From Methanosarcinaceae archaeon (GTDB taxonomy: Archaea; Halobacteriota; Methanosarcinia; Methanosarcinales; Methanosarcinaceae): DNA of 11,799 nt. The notes under the pieces were generated by a model. That model had not been told where the DNA came from. It was given only the letters and a program-made list of their open reading frames with translations, and ran no database searches. The stretch spans positions 1-11,799 of the forward strand of contig JAFGOO010000208.1 of the NCBI GenBank assembly GCA_016926455.1, written 5' to 3'. The translations under genes and the position numbers were made by a program. Of this stretch, positions 1 to 6,811 are shown one piece after another. How positions within the stretch are numbered: the first letter of the stretch is position 1; every line of letters starts with the position of its first letter.

Positions 1-494
1 CCACCTAAGTTCGACCCGAAAGATCCACCTGCAACAGGTATCATTTCATTGATGACATAAAAATTAAGTATCGTCTGAATGGCAGGTTCCTGCCCCCCAA
101 TACGATCGCCACCATCAGCAGTCGCCGCACCTACTTTATTCAAAAATACTTTTGGGTTACGTGCAACAATGGCCCTGCACCTATCCATCATTACCTTTGT
201 CTGTCCGCTAAGCGTACCCTGATATACCGGCGTGCCAATTATCCATGCATCGGCCAAGATCATCTTTTCATACAACTCGACCATATCATCCTTCTGAATG
301 CAGCCCTCTTTATTGCGAACACAATAATCACAGTGCAAACAGAAGTTCAGTTTCTTTCCGCTCGCTGAGAAATAATCTGTCTGTACCGAATACTTCTTTT
401 CTGCAAACCTCAGTGCTTCCTGAACTATATACTCTGTTGCTTTTTTTCTGGGACTTCCGGATATCCCCAAAAGTCTGATGTTGTTATCTGGCAT
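1..494 (-). CDS. Iron-sulfur flavoprotein (Isf-like, NADPH-dependent FMN reductase family), 3' end cut by window edge
   Basis: The minus-strand frame is open from ATG 494-492 to the left edge and gives 164 residues with no stop. An early GISGSPR segment (about residues 10-16) is the FMN-phosphate loop of flavodoxin-like FMN reductases, and GTPVYQGTLSGQ (about 87-98) is the second family motif. Between them, Cys52, Cys55, Cys58 and Cys65 form the compact CX2CX2CX6C pattern that binds a 4Fe-4S cluster in methanogen Isf proteins. Family members are homodimeric cytoplasmic electron carriers, with ferredoxin or oxygen/peroxide detoxification suggested as partners. The start is supported by a GTGGGGTG ribosome binding site six bases upstream. 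The C-terminal part is missing only because the window ends. The gene lies 225 bases downstream of the defective Isc operon on the same strand, but that AT-rich gap with its own TATA-like stretch suggests separate transcription. Family assignment is firm; the physiological partner is unknown. Confidence 0.9.
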   Translation of the reverse strand, partial: MPDNNIRLLGISGSPRKKATEYIVQEALRFAEKKYSVQTDYFSASGKKLNFCLHCDYCVRNKEGCIQKDDMVELYEKMILADAWIIGTPVYQGTLSGQTKVMMDRCRAIVARNPKVFLNKVGAATADGGDRIGGQEPAIQTILNFYVINEMIPVAGGSFGSNLG

Positions 495-568
495 TTGATG
501 CACCCCACTTTTTGTAAAAAAATAATTTTAGCTATGTAGAAATCCTCGATACTAAGGCAAGAACAAAA

Positions 569-587
569 TTTAATAATTATTTTAAAT
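569..587 (-). promoter_or_regulatory. TATA-like promoter element for the iron-sulfur flavoprotein
   Basis: An A/T-only run (minus strand reads TTTAAAATAATTATTAAAT) lies about 75 bases upstream of the flavoprotein ATG, at a distance that would give a leader of roughly 50 bases. The whole 495-719 gap is AT-rich and I see no clear hairpin terminator for the upstream operon in it. Weak evidence, by composition and spacing only. Confidence 0.25.
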
Positions 588-719
588 GTACCACCTGATA
601 TTTATGAGAAATGACTATTTTATCCAAATGATATTGAATTTGATAGGTTTTCTACAACGCCATAATTTTAAATTTCGTATCTTCTTTTAAAGATTATTAC
701 TAATTATAATTTTCTTATT

Positions 720-2057
720 TCATCTCTGAGATTCCTTCCAGATATCATAGATATCATAAGCTGCTATTGCCCCCTGAGCCATAGCAACAATCAACAAATC
801 TATTTCAGACGCAACATTACCCACTGCGTAGACACCTTCGATATTTGTCCGCTGTTTTTTGTTAGTCCTGACAAAACCCGATTCTAGAATCTCTATTCCC
901 AGTTTCTCAACCACTTTTAGCTCTGGCTTTAGTTTGCCGGCAAGCACCACGGCATCAATATACATCTCAAGTCTTTCATCTTCAGCCTTATTATGAAGAA
1001 CCGCCTTTTCAACCCTCTCAGCACCCTGAATCTCCAGCAGACTGGTCGATGTTAGAATCTTGAGCATCTCTATACCTTTTACCCTATTCATAATTCTTTC
1101 AGGCACATCAAATGAATCCTCCGATGTTACCAGCATGGCGCTTCTCGCAATTCCTTCAAGACACTCTGCAGTACTGACCGCATTATAGCCTTTCCCGTAA
1201 ACAAGTACTCTTTTATTCTCGAACTTGGAGGGGTCTGCATTCAAATAGTAGACACCTTTATCATCAGTGGCAAATTTACTCTCGCCCAGTATTCCGGATT
1301 TTACAGGAGCACTTCCTGTTGCGACTATCACGGCTCTAGCACTGTACTTTCCTTTATCCGTAATTAATACCTTGAAATCTGGACTGAGTTCGATGTCTTT
1401 CACCATCTCTTCCTTCCTGTCTACCTGCTGATGCTCTGCATCCTCAAGCATCGATTTTATAAGCTCATTAGGAGACATCTTGCTAGTTAGACCAGGGTAG
1501 TTATCAATCAGGCGGGATGAGCATAACCTGTTAAGAATCCCACCCCATTCAAAGCTTTCGAATATTACGGTCTTAAGTCCAAGATATGAAGAAATGATCG
1601 CTGCTGATAATCCCGCCACACCGCTGCCGATGACTGCAACTTCATATTCGTTCTCAGCGGGTTTAGTCTCCACCTTTTTCATTTTATCCATATAATCCTT
1701 GATAGCTGCATGCAGTGCATCTGCAGCAAGGTTCGAACAGTGCATCTTGATAGGCGGCAGACCCTCAAGTTCATCTGCCACATCGCTACGGGTGATTTCC
1801 AGCGCCTCTTCCAGGGTCTTACCCTTCGCCATCTCGGTCACCATACTGCTGGTAGCAATGGCTGAAGCGCACCCGAACGTCTTGAACTTGATATCCTTGA
1901 TTATGTTGTCCTCAACCTTAAGCTGGATCTCCATCATATCCCCGCATACGGGATTCCCGACCCTTCCAACCCCATCGGCATTCTTTATAGTCCCAACATT
2001 CCTTGGATTCCTAAAATGGTCCTTTACTTTCTCGCTGTATTCAAATGGTTCTGTCAT
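720..2057 (-). CDS. iscU: IscU scaffold fused to a thioredoxin-reductase-like flavoprotein lacking the CxxC redox motif
   Basis: A 445-residue two-domain protein. Residues 1-128 are an IscU scaffold with all three cluster-ligand cysteines (Cys38 in NPVCGD, Cys63 in FGCASA, Cys107 in MHCSNLA) and Asp40. Residues 138-445 are a thioredoxin-reductase-like FAD/NAD(P) module: dinucleotide loop GSGVAG (144-149), ATG motif (246-248), second loop GKGYNA (288-293) and C-terminal FAD motif GVYAVGNV (408-415). Where thioredoxin reductases carry CATC, this protein has no cysteine (about 271-275 read YLNAD). The HRRxxxR motif that binds the NADPH phosphate is replaced by TSEDSFD (311-317), and the usual GD of the FAD site is GN. 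It is therefore unlikely to reduce thioredoxin and may not use NADPH. I infer electron delivery to the scaffold. The start at 2057 follows a GGGGAGA site 22 bases after the iscS-like stop. An in-frame ATG at 2144 would add 29 residues unlike IscU that overlap that gene. Confidence 0.93.
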   Translation of the reverse strand: MTEPFEYSEKVKDHFRNPRNVGTIKNADGVGRVGNPVCGDMMEIQLKVEDNIIKDIKFKTFGCASAIATSSMVTEMAKGKTLEEALEITRSDVADELEGLPPIKMHCSNLAADALHAAIKDYMDKMKKVETKPAENEYEVAVIGSGVAGLSAAIISSYLGLKTVIFESFEWGGILNRLCSSRLIDNYPGLTSKMSPNELIKSMLEDAEHQQVDRKEEMVKDIELSPDFKVLITDKGKYSARAVIVATGSAPVKSGILGESKFATDDKGVYYLNADPSKFENKRVLVYGKGYNAVSTAECLEGIARSAMLVTSEDSFDVPERIMNRVKGIEMLKILTSTSLLEIQGAERVEKAVLHNKAEDERLEMYIDAVVLAGKLKPELKVVEKLGIEILESGFVRTNKKQRTNIEGVYAVGNVASEIDLLIVAMAQGAIAAYDIYDIWKESQR

Positions 2058-2079
2058 GTTAATCTCCCCGGCTTTTCGT

Positions 2080-3249
2080 TCAATCTCCCTGATACAACGG
2101 CGATAGTTGCCGAAGCCTGTCCACAACATGAGGTAAGTTCTCAATTACGTAGTCAGCTTCTTCGAGGGTGTTCCAGCGATTAAGCGAGAGTAACAGCGAC
2201 CCATGTGCTTCCTCGTGCCTTAATCCAATCGCCATCAGAACATGAGATGGTTCAAGTGTCTTCACAGAACACGCGGACCCTGTTGATGCTTCGATCTTCA
2301 GGTCATTAAGACCTAGAATGATACTTTCACCTTCGATGAAACTGAACCTAAAACTTGCAATATTTGGCAGTCTCCTAGTCCTGTGACCAGTGAGATACGA
2401 ATACCGAATGCTGCCAAGTATCCCCTCAATCAATCTGTCGCGGATTTCTGCCATACTTCTGGAATCAGCCTCCATCTCCTCTTTTGTTATCTCACATGCC
2501 CTTCCGAATCCCACAATTCCGGGGATATTCTCCGAACCGGACCGTAGACCTCGCTCCTGCCCTCCACCAGTAATTATCGGACGAAGCTGGGCCCCTGCCC
2601 TGACATAGAGGGCACCCACACCCTTTGGACCATACAGGTCATTGGAAGCAATAGAAAGCAGATCAATATTATCGCGTTGCACGTCTACAGGTATTCTACC
2701 GCATGCTGCAACTCCATCCACGTGAAAAACAATATCCTTTTCAAGGGCTATCTCCCCGATTTCCCCTACTGGCTGGATGGTTCCGATCTCGCCGTTAGCA
2801 TACATAACTGAGATCATGATAGTCTTTTCCGTAATTTCCTGCCTGATACGTTCAACATCCAGAAGTCCATCCATATCAACAGGCACATTCGAAACCTCGA
2901 ATCCTTCACGCTGCAGGTCCTTGCATGTATTGACCACTGACATATGTTCAATGGTTGTTGTGATGATATGATTTCCCTTGCTCTTTTTACGGAAGGCTGC
3001 ACCCCGAAGAGCCATGTTATTCGACTCGGTACCGCCTGATGTAAAAATTATCTCCCTTCTCTCAGCACCAATCAGGGACGCAACTGATCCTCTTGCAGAC
3101 TCCAGAGCCTTTCTGGCGTTAATCCCTGAGGTATGCAGAGAGGAGGGGTTTCCGGAATCAACTGTAAAATAGGGTAGCATTACCTCGACAACCCGTTCAT
3201 CAACAGGTGCGCCTGATGCATTGTCCATATAGATCCTGTTCAAATCCAT
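2080..3249 (-). CDS. iscS: IscS/NifS homologue with lost PLP lysine (probably not a cysteine desulfurase)
   Basis: A 389-residue class V aminotransferase-fold protein collinear with the canonical IscS at 7558-8712. It keeps FTSGGTESNN (69-78), His102, Asp178, GPKG (207-210), SGSENIPG (237-244) and the sulfur-carrying Cys327 in SACS. The Schiff-base motif SHK reads SND: codon 2640-2638 is GAC, so Lys204 is Asp, and the preceding His is Asn. The Gln that contacts PLP (DAVQ) is Ala181, and the Arg that holds the substrate carboxylate (SLRIS) is Leu353. An IscS from Archaeoglobus fulgidus with the same Lys-to-Asp change is known to lack desulfurase activity and to lend its cysteine as a ligand to a 2Fe-2S cluster on IscU. 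The frame is intact and the gene is tightly packed (26 bases after dsrE, 22 before the IscU fusion), so it is not a pseudogene. The GGTGAAGGGAG ribosome binding site supports the start. Confidence 0.93.
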   Translation of the reverse strand: MDLNRIYMDNASGAPVDERVVEVMLPYFTVDSGNPSSLHTSGINARKALESARGSVASLIGAERREIIFTSGGTESNNMALRGAAFRKKSKGNHIITTTIEHMSVVNTCKDLQREGFEVSNVPVDMDGLLDVERIRQEITEKTIMISVMYANGEIGTIQPVGEIGEIALEKDIVFHVDGVAACGRIPVDVQRDNIDLLSIASNDLYGPKGVGALYVRAGAQLRPIITGGGQERGLRSGSENIPGIVGFGRACEITKEEMEADSRSMAEIRDRLIEGILGSIRYSYLTGHRTRRLPNIASFRFSFIEGESIILGLNDLKIEASTGSACSVKTLEPSHVLMAIGLRHEEAHGSLLLSLNRWNTLEEADYVIENLPHVVDRLRQLSPLYQGD

Positions 3250-3275
3250 CTCCCTTCACCAGACATCCGTATTAA

Positions 3276-3641
3276 TTAAAACCACATGGTACCGTCTGCA
3301 TCCAGAACAAGATCATTAAGAGTCGCTGCTCCAACCACTTCAACACCCTCGATAAAGTCGCTCCTGTCAATCCCTATCAACTGGGTCGAAGCCTCACATA
3401 CATACATTTTGATGCCTGCCCTCAGGGTCTGGTCAAGTACCTCCTTCAAACCAGGGAAACTTCCCATCTTGATCTTATTTGCTTCTCCTTTTTTAACCAC
3501 TGTTACGCCCATTCCCAGAAAATAGACCGCTGCTTTGATCCTCATTGCAGTTGCTGTCTGCGCGAGAACGAGTGGTGAATATAGACGCTCAGGTTTATCG
3601 ACCCCACTTGTCTGTACATATAACAGATTTTTTTCAGTCAT
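3276..3641 (-). CDS. DsrE/DsrF-family sulfur-relay protein
   Basis: A 121-residue soluble protein of the DsrE/DsrF/DrsH superfamily. The N-terminal strand NLLYVQTSGVD (about 5-15) is followed by a helix, KAAVYFLGMGV (36-46), KGEA, and the family's sulfur-site segment AGIKMYVCEASTQLIGI (75-91) with the only cysteine, Cys82. Family members accept and pass persulfide sulfur or act as sulfur-binding partners of TusA, working as small oligomers in the cytoplasm. The gene starts 10 bases after the tusA-like stop and ends 26 bases before the defective iscS, so the four genes are almost certainly one transcript. The start at 3641 is preceded by AGGGGG with a six-base spacer. Whether it is closer to DsrE or to uncharacterised archaeal relatives cannot be decided by eye, and I infer that it relays sulfur to the Isc-like proteins next door. 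Confidence 0.85.
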   Translation of the reverse strand: MTEKNLLYVQTSGVDKPERLYSPLVLAQTATAMRIKAAVYFLGMGVTVVKKGEANKIKMGSFPGLKEVLDQTLRAGIKMYVCEASTQLIGIDRSDFIEGVEVVGAATLNDLVLDADGTMWF

Positions 3642-3651
3642 CCATAACCCC

Positions 3652-3903
3652 CTATTTTGCCCTTTCTATCAAAAAGCGGAAATGATCGCCCATGTCTTCG
3701 AATTTCAACAGCTTATGACCAGTTCGTTTTGCCCAGCGTGGAATGTCACTGGTCGAAGCAGGATCATCTGCCAAGACTTCCAACACCTCACCAATTTCGA
3801 TATCATTGATCATCTCTGATGTGTCAAATACAGGTACCGGACAGAACATACCTATACAATCAAGTTTCTTGTCAGGTATAATTTCATTTTCTGACATTTG
3901 CAT
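3652..3903 (-). CDS. tusA: TusA-family sulfur carrier protein
   Basis: An 83-residue protein of the TusA/SirA/YeeD fold. The signature LDCIGMFCPVPV (14-25) carries Cys21 in the CPxP motif, the persulfide-carrying cysteine of the family, plus an extra Cys16. The segment GEVLEVLADDPAS (about 38-50) is the family's second strand with its usual DDPxS turn, and residues 54-83 complete the fold. TusA proteins shuttle sulfane sulfur between desulfurases, DsrE-type proteins and acceptors. As first gene of the cassette, ahead of a desulfurase homologue that has lost its chemistry, it could bring sulfur in from elsewhere. Two starts are possible: ATG 3903 with AGGGA seven bases upstream, or ATG 3897 with TGGGGT six bases upstream; the protein differs by two residues. 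Confidence 0.9.
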   Translation of the reverse strand: MQMSENEIIPDKKLDCIGMFCPVPVFDTSEMINDIEIGEVLEVLADDPASTSDIPRWAKRTGHKLLKFEDMGDHFRFLIERAK

Positions 3904-3949
3904 ACCCCATTCCCTAGATTAAACAATTTATGCAATATCCGACAGTAAT

Positions 3950-3988
3950 CCAGCTACTGGGAATACTATTGAAACCCGTGAATTCCAG
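3950..3988 (-). promoter_or_regulatory. Possible mutually exclusive stem-loops in the leader of the tusA operon
   Basis: Reading the transcript strand, CTGGAAT (3988-3982) is followed by ATTCCCAG (3964-3957) and then CTGGAT (3953-3948). The middle element can pair with the first (about 7 base pairs with one bulge) or with the third (CCAG-TAG-CTGG, 4 base pairs), but not both. The elements would lie at the 5' end of the mRNA if the TATA-like run just upstream is used. The stems are short, so this may be chance. Confidence 0.25.
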
Positions 3989-4010
3989 ATATACAAAATA
4001 ATGTAAGGGT

Positions 4011-4026
4011 TAAATAATATATATGT
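4011..4026 (-). promoter_or_regulatory. TATA-like promoter for the tusA-dsrE-iscS-iscU fusion operon
   Basis: The minus strand reads ACATATATATTATTTA here, the best TATA-like run upstream of the operon. A start about 25 bases downstream would fall near 3990 and give a leader of about 85 bases. It is the only strong TATA-like element in the 227-base gap between purL and tusA. Composition and spacing are the only evidence. Confidence 0.4.
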
Positions 4027-4130
4027 GTTGGTCACAGCCTCATAGTTGCAGGATTTGTATCCAGACATAAATGTGAGTTATATGAGGACAAATAGTTCAC
4101 TTCAAAACAAACAGCGATTAACCCTGCCTC

Positions 4131-6275
4131 TCACTCCATCATCAGCCTTGTCAAACTCGACCTCGCCTGTGAGATTTCCTCAAGTGTCAGCGAAATGCCA
4201 AATCCATTGCCTGATATCTGCAAATCATCCCCCCCAGTCTTGCCGATCACCGCATGGGGCACATCCTTTAGTATCGACAGAAGCGATTCTGGTTCCGAAG
4301 TGGTTAGTATCGCGCGAACATGGGACTCCGAAAACAACAAATCATCTGCTCTTAGCCCACCACAAAAGCTCAGATCGATACAGGCTCCCGTTAATTCGCA
4401 CATCTCGCATAGTGTAGCAACCAGCCCCCCGAGTGAGACATCATGTGACGCTCTAACCTTTCCGCTTCTCACAGCCTCGATCACTGCATTTACTATCATA
4501 CCAGCATTATCGGGAACCTCCGGGACATGACCTTTTGTTCCCGCACCTATAAGATTATAATACTCAGAACCTCCAAGCTCGTCCCGTGTATCACCTACAA
4601 GTATAACCGTCTCCCCTTCGCTGACAAAACGTGCATGAGGTGTGATTGTCACATCCTCTGTGACCCCTATCATCCCTATGGATGGTGTGGGAGCAATTGC
4701 AGTCCCGTATTCGTCACTTTCATTATACAGGGAGACGTTGCCGCCTACTACCGGAACCGATAATTCACTTGCCGCATTCCCGAGTCCGAGAATTGCATGC
4801 TTGAACTGCCAGTATATATCAGGTCTCTCAGGGTTCCCGAAATTCAGGCAATCCACAATAGCAACGCTGTGTGCCCCTTTCACTGCAAGGTTCATCGCAT
4901 TCTCAAAAACAGTGCCCTTTCCACCGGCATAAGGATCCAACAGCGTATGTCGTGGATTGCATCCACATGACAGTGCAAGTCCTTTATTATGCAGAATTCG
5001 AAGCACACCTGCATCGTCTCCGGGTTTTATTACAGTTCTTACCTGAACCTCATGGTCGTACTGCTTGTATATCCATTCCTTTGATGCCACGTTATGGGAG
5101 GATAAAACATCAAGAATTGCCTTTTTAAGATCAGCAGGAGCCTGTGGTTTTTCTCCAATCTCACGGAATGCAGGTTCTCTGGATGGGCGCTCAAACGTAG
5201 GTGCACCTTCGGTTAAGACCTTGATCGGGATGTCTGCAGTGATTTCACCTTTAAACTCAACAGTATAATAAAGGCGTTTCGTCAATTCCCCAATCACACT
5301 TGCATTCAGGTCATATTTTCTGGCAATGTCGAGTACAGCATCCACATCATCAGGTTCAACCTCAAGAAGCATGCGTTCCTGTGACTCCGCAATCAATATC
5401 TCAAACGGCGTCATGCCGGTCTCGCGCAGTATAACATTGTCTGCAATGAGATACATACCAAGATTGCCTTTAGAACCCATCTCAGAACTTGCGCCTGCAA
5501 GTCCTGCGGCTCCAAGGTCGCGACATGCCTTTACATACCCTTCATGTATCGCTTCCAATGTGGCTTCTATCAGGAGTTTTTCTGTATACGGGTCTCCAAT
5601 CTGGATGCTGGGGCGGTCCTCTGCTTCTGCGCTCTCTGAGAGGTCCCGTGATGCAAATGAAGCCCCACCCAGCCCATCGCGACCAGTGGTCGAACCCATG
5701 AGAACAAGCTTGTTACCGGCCTTCTGTGCAGAGGCGGTTACAACATCATCTTCCCGTGCAAGACCCACACAAACAACGTTCACAAGAGGATTCCCACCGT
5801 AGGATTCGTCAAAGAACGCCTCTCCCCTGACCACGGGCACGCCAATACAATTACCATAACCTGCAATTCCTTCGATGACGTGCTCGAACAGATAGAGATT
5901 CTTCGGGTTTTCAAGCGGTCCGAAATACAAAGGATCCATGAGCGCTATCGGACGGGCACCCATAGATATGATATCACGCACAATCCCGCCAACACCCGTT
6001 GCTGCCCCATTGTGGGGATCAACATATGATGGATGATTATGACTTTCCATGCCGATTGCAAGTACCCAGCCATCTCCAAAACGGATTATAGCTGCGTCAT
6101 CGCCCGGTCCGATAATCACACGTTCTCCTTCTGAGGTAAATGTTTTAAGCAGCGGTGCACTTGAGCGGTAAGAACAGTGTTCACTCCACAGGTTCAAAAA
6201 ACATCCCTGTTCAACAAGATTAGGTTCCCGCCCCATTACTTTTTTTATGATCTTAAGATCCTCTTCAGGTAGCAT
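4131..6275 (-). CDS. purL: Phosphoribosylformylglycinamidine synthase subunit PurL (small, PurS/PurQ-dependent type)
   Basis: A 714-residue protein of the usual length for the small PurL type, which makes FGAM from FGAR, ATP and ammonia delivered by PurQ, with PurS as structural partner (step 4 of purine synthesis, cytoplasmic). Visible marks are the N-terminal WSEHCSYRS (30-38) with His33 at the catalytic position, GPGDDAA (56-62), the nucleotide and metal segment ESHNHPSYVDPHNGAATGVGG (77-97), the duplicated half with GGNVSLYNES and APTPSIGMIG, and GLGGASFAS. The start at ATG 6275 follows GAGG, and the protein begins like other PurL sequences. purS and purQ are not in this window, which is common in archaea where purine genes are scattered. 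It appears to be a single-gene transcript: 227 bases separate it from tusA. The frame is intact with no odd residues seen. Confidence 0.97.
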   Translation of the reverse strand: MLPEEDLKIIKKVMGREPNLVEQGCFLNLWSEHCSYRSSAPLLKTFTSEGERVIIGPGDDAAIIRFGDGWVLAIGMESHNHPSYVDPHNGAATGVGGIVRDIISMGARPIALMDPLYFGPLENPKNLYLFEHVIEGIAGYGNCIGVPVVRGEAFFDESYGGNPLVNVVCVGLAREDDVVTASAQKAGNKLVLMGSTTGRDGLGGASFASRDLSESAEAEDRPSIQIGDPYTEKLLIEATLEAIHEGYVKACRDLGAAGLAGASSEMGSKGNLGMYLIADNVILRETGMTPFEILIAESQERMLLEVEPDDVDAVLDIARKYDLNASVIGELTKRLYYTVEFKGEITADIPIKVLTEGAPTFERPSREPAFREIGEKPQAPADLKKAILDVLSSHNVASKEWIYKQYDHEVQVRTVIKPGDDAGVLRILHNKGLALSCGCNPRHTLLDPYAGGKGTVFENAMNLAVKGAHSVAIVDCLNFGNPERPDIYWQFKHAILGLGNAASELSVPVVGGNVSLYNESDEYGTAIAPTPSIGMIGVTEDVTITPHARFVSEGETVILVGDTRDELGGSEYYNLIGAGTKGHVPEVPDNAGMIVNAVIEAVRSGKVRASHDVSLGGLVATLCEMCELTGACIDLSFCGGLRADDLLFSESHVRAILTTSEPESLLSILKDVPHAVIGKTGGDDLQISGNGFGISLTLEEISQARSSLTRLMME

Positions 6276-6349
6276 TCATGCGCCTCGTATTAATCTCAAT
6301 TTATGATGATTTTGATATCATAAAAAGACATGTTATTAATTAAACATTG

Positions 6350-6357
6350 CTTTATAG
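6350..6357 (-). promoter_or_regulatory. TATA box candidate for purL
   Basis: The minus strand reads CTATAAAG about 75 bases upstream of the purL ATG. A start some 25 bases downstream would give a leader of about 50 bases. A second A/T run at 6333-6344 (TTTAATTAAT on the minus strand) is an alternative. Spacing and match are reasonable, but nothing else supports it. Confidence 0.35.
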
Positions 6358-6387
6358 AGTGAAATTTAAAATATCCCCTTCTAAGGG

Positions 6388-6427
6388 AGTACATAAAATA
6401 ACAGTACATTTTCGTCTCATAGTACAT
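6388..6427. repeat. Three AGTACAT repeats upstream of purL, fourth copy at 6680
   Basis: AGTACAT occurs at 6388-6394, 6403-6409 and 6421-6427, with start-to-start spacings of 15 and 18 bases, and again at 6680-6686. The second and fourth copies extend to an identical 12-mer, ATAACAGTACAT. The core GTAC is palindromic. The cluster is about 115-150 bases upstream of purL, so it could be an operator or a by-product of decayed mobile DNA. Confidence 0.4.
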
Positions 6428-6703
6428 CAAAAAAGAGACGTTCTTCCCAAATTCGAACCTTTTTTGTGATTAAGCCTTCTGGTATCTCAATGCTACCTAG
6501 TAACGAAGATGCGCTGTCTTTAAATTATTTTATCACTTTTGGAGTAAGAAGACCACCGTTTTAAGAGGGTAGATGAATTACTTCAAATGCCTGTAGTCAC
6601 ATATATATCACATCAAACCATATATAACATAGTTACCCTTTAGGCTCGTTAGATCCTGTAACGAATACCATTCTATAACAGTACATATAAAGCCAGTTGA
6701 GTT

Positions 6704-6811
6704 ATGAATGGAACGCAGTTGGGTAGGAACTTCCCGATTTAAAGCCTATGAAGAAAACAAAGGGTGTTCTTTGAAGCAGGTAGCCAGCCTATTTATATGG
6801 TGTTAGTTCAC
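6704..6811 (+). mobile_element. Decayed right end of an IS200/IS605-family (TnpB-type) element
   Basis: Plus-strand frames here read like a broken TnpB C-terminus. One frame gives EWNAVG (6706-6723), a stop, then ELPDLKPMKKTKGVL (6727-6771). A second frame gives FFEAGSQP (6767-6790), which resembles the EAGS-type end common in archaeal TnpB proteins. Next comes AGCCAGCCTATTTATATGG and TTAGTTCAC ending at 6811, resembling the imperfect right-end hairpin and GTTCAC-like terminus of such elements, here with a degraded stem. Stops and a frame change show it is not functional. I see no TnpA or left end. The call rests on pattern memory and not on an alignment, so it is moderate. Confidence 0.4.

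Larger units (their letters stand above)
6276..6703. other. Non-coding region upstream of purL, with no recognisable gene
   Basis: No frame here gives a plausible protein on either strand. The part next to purL holds its likely promoter. Further out are three AGTACAT copies (6388, 6403, 6421), a six-base inverted repeat CGTCTC/GAGACG (6413-6418 and 6435-6440), and a TATA-like pair CATATATA at 6599-6630. A 12-base direct repeat ATAACAGTACAT occurs at 6398-6409 and 6675-6686. Part of the stretch may be decayed insertion-element sequence continuous with the element end at 6704-6811, but I could not identify a left end. Confidence 0.5.

Noticed and set aside
245..478. A plus-strand 77-codon open frame.
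   Set aside because: It is antisense to the iron-sulfur flavoprotein, whose conserved motifs explain the sequence.
2058..2144. An in-frame upstream ATG would add 29 residues to the IscU-flavoprotein fusion.
   Set aside because: The extra residues do not resemble IscU, overlap the 3' end of the iscS-like gene, and the internal ATG at 2057 has a strong GGGGAGA site and gives the normal IscU N-terminus.
2080..3249. The defective IscS as a pseudogene.
   Set aside because: The frame is intact over 389 codons, ribosome binding site and gene spacing are preserved, and the persulfide cysteine is kept, so selection still seems to act on it.
6413..6440. CGTCTC...GAGACG inverted repeat as a terminator or operator.
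   Set aside because: The stem has only six pairs with a 16-base loop and no flanking gene end; it is likely chance.
6451..6459. GGTTCGAAT on the minus strand looks like a tRNA T-loop.
   Set aside because: The flanks do not form a five-base T-stem, and no acceptor, anticodon or D arm can be built around it.
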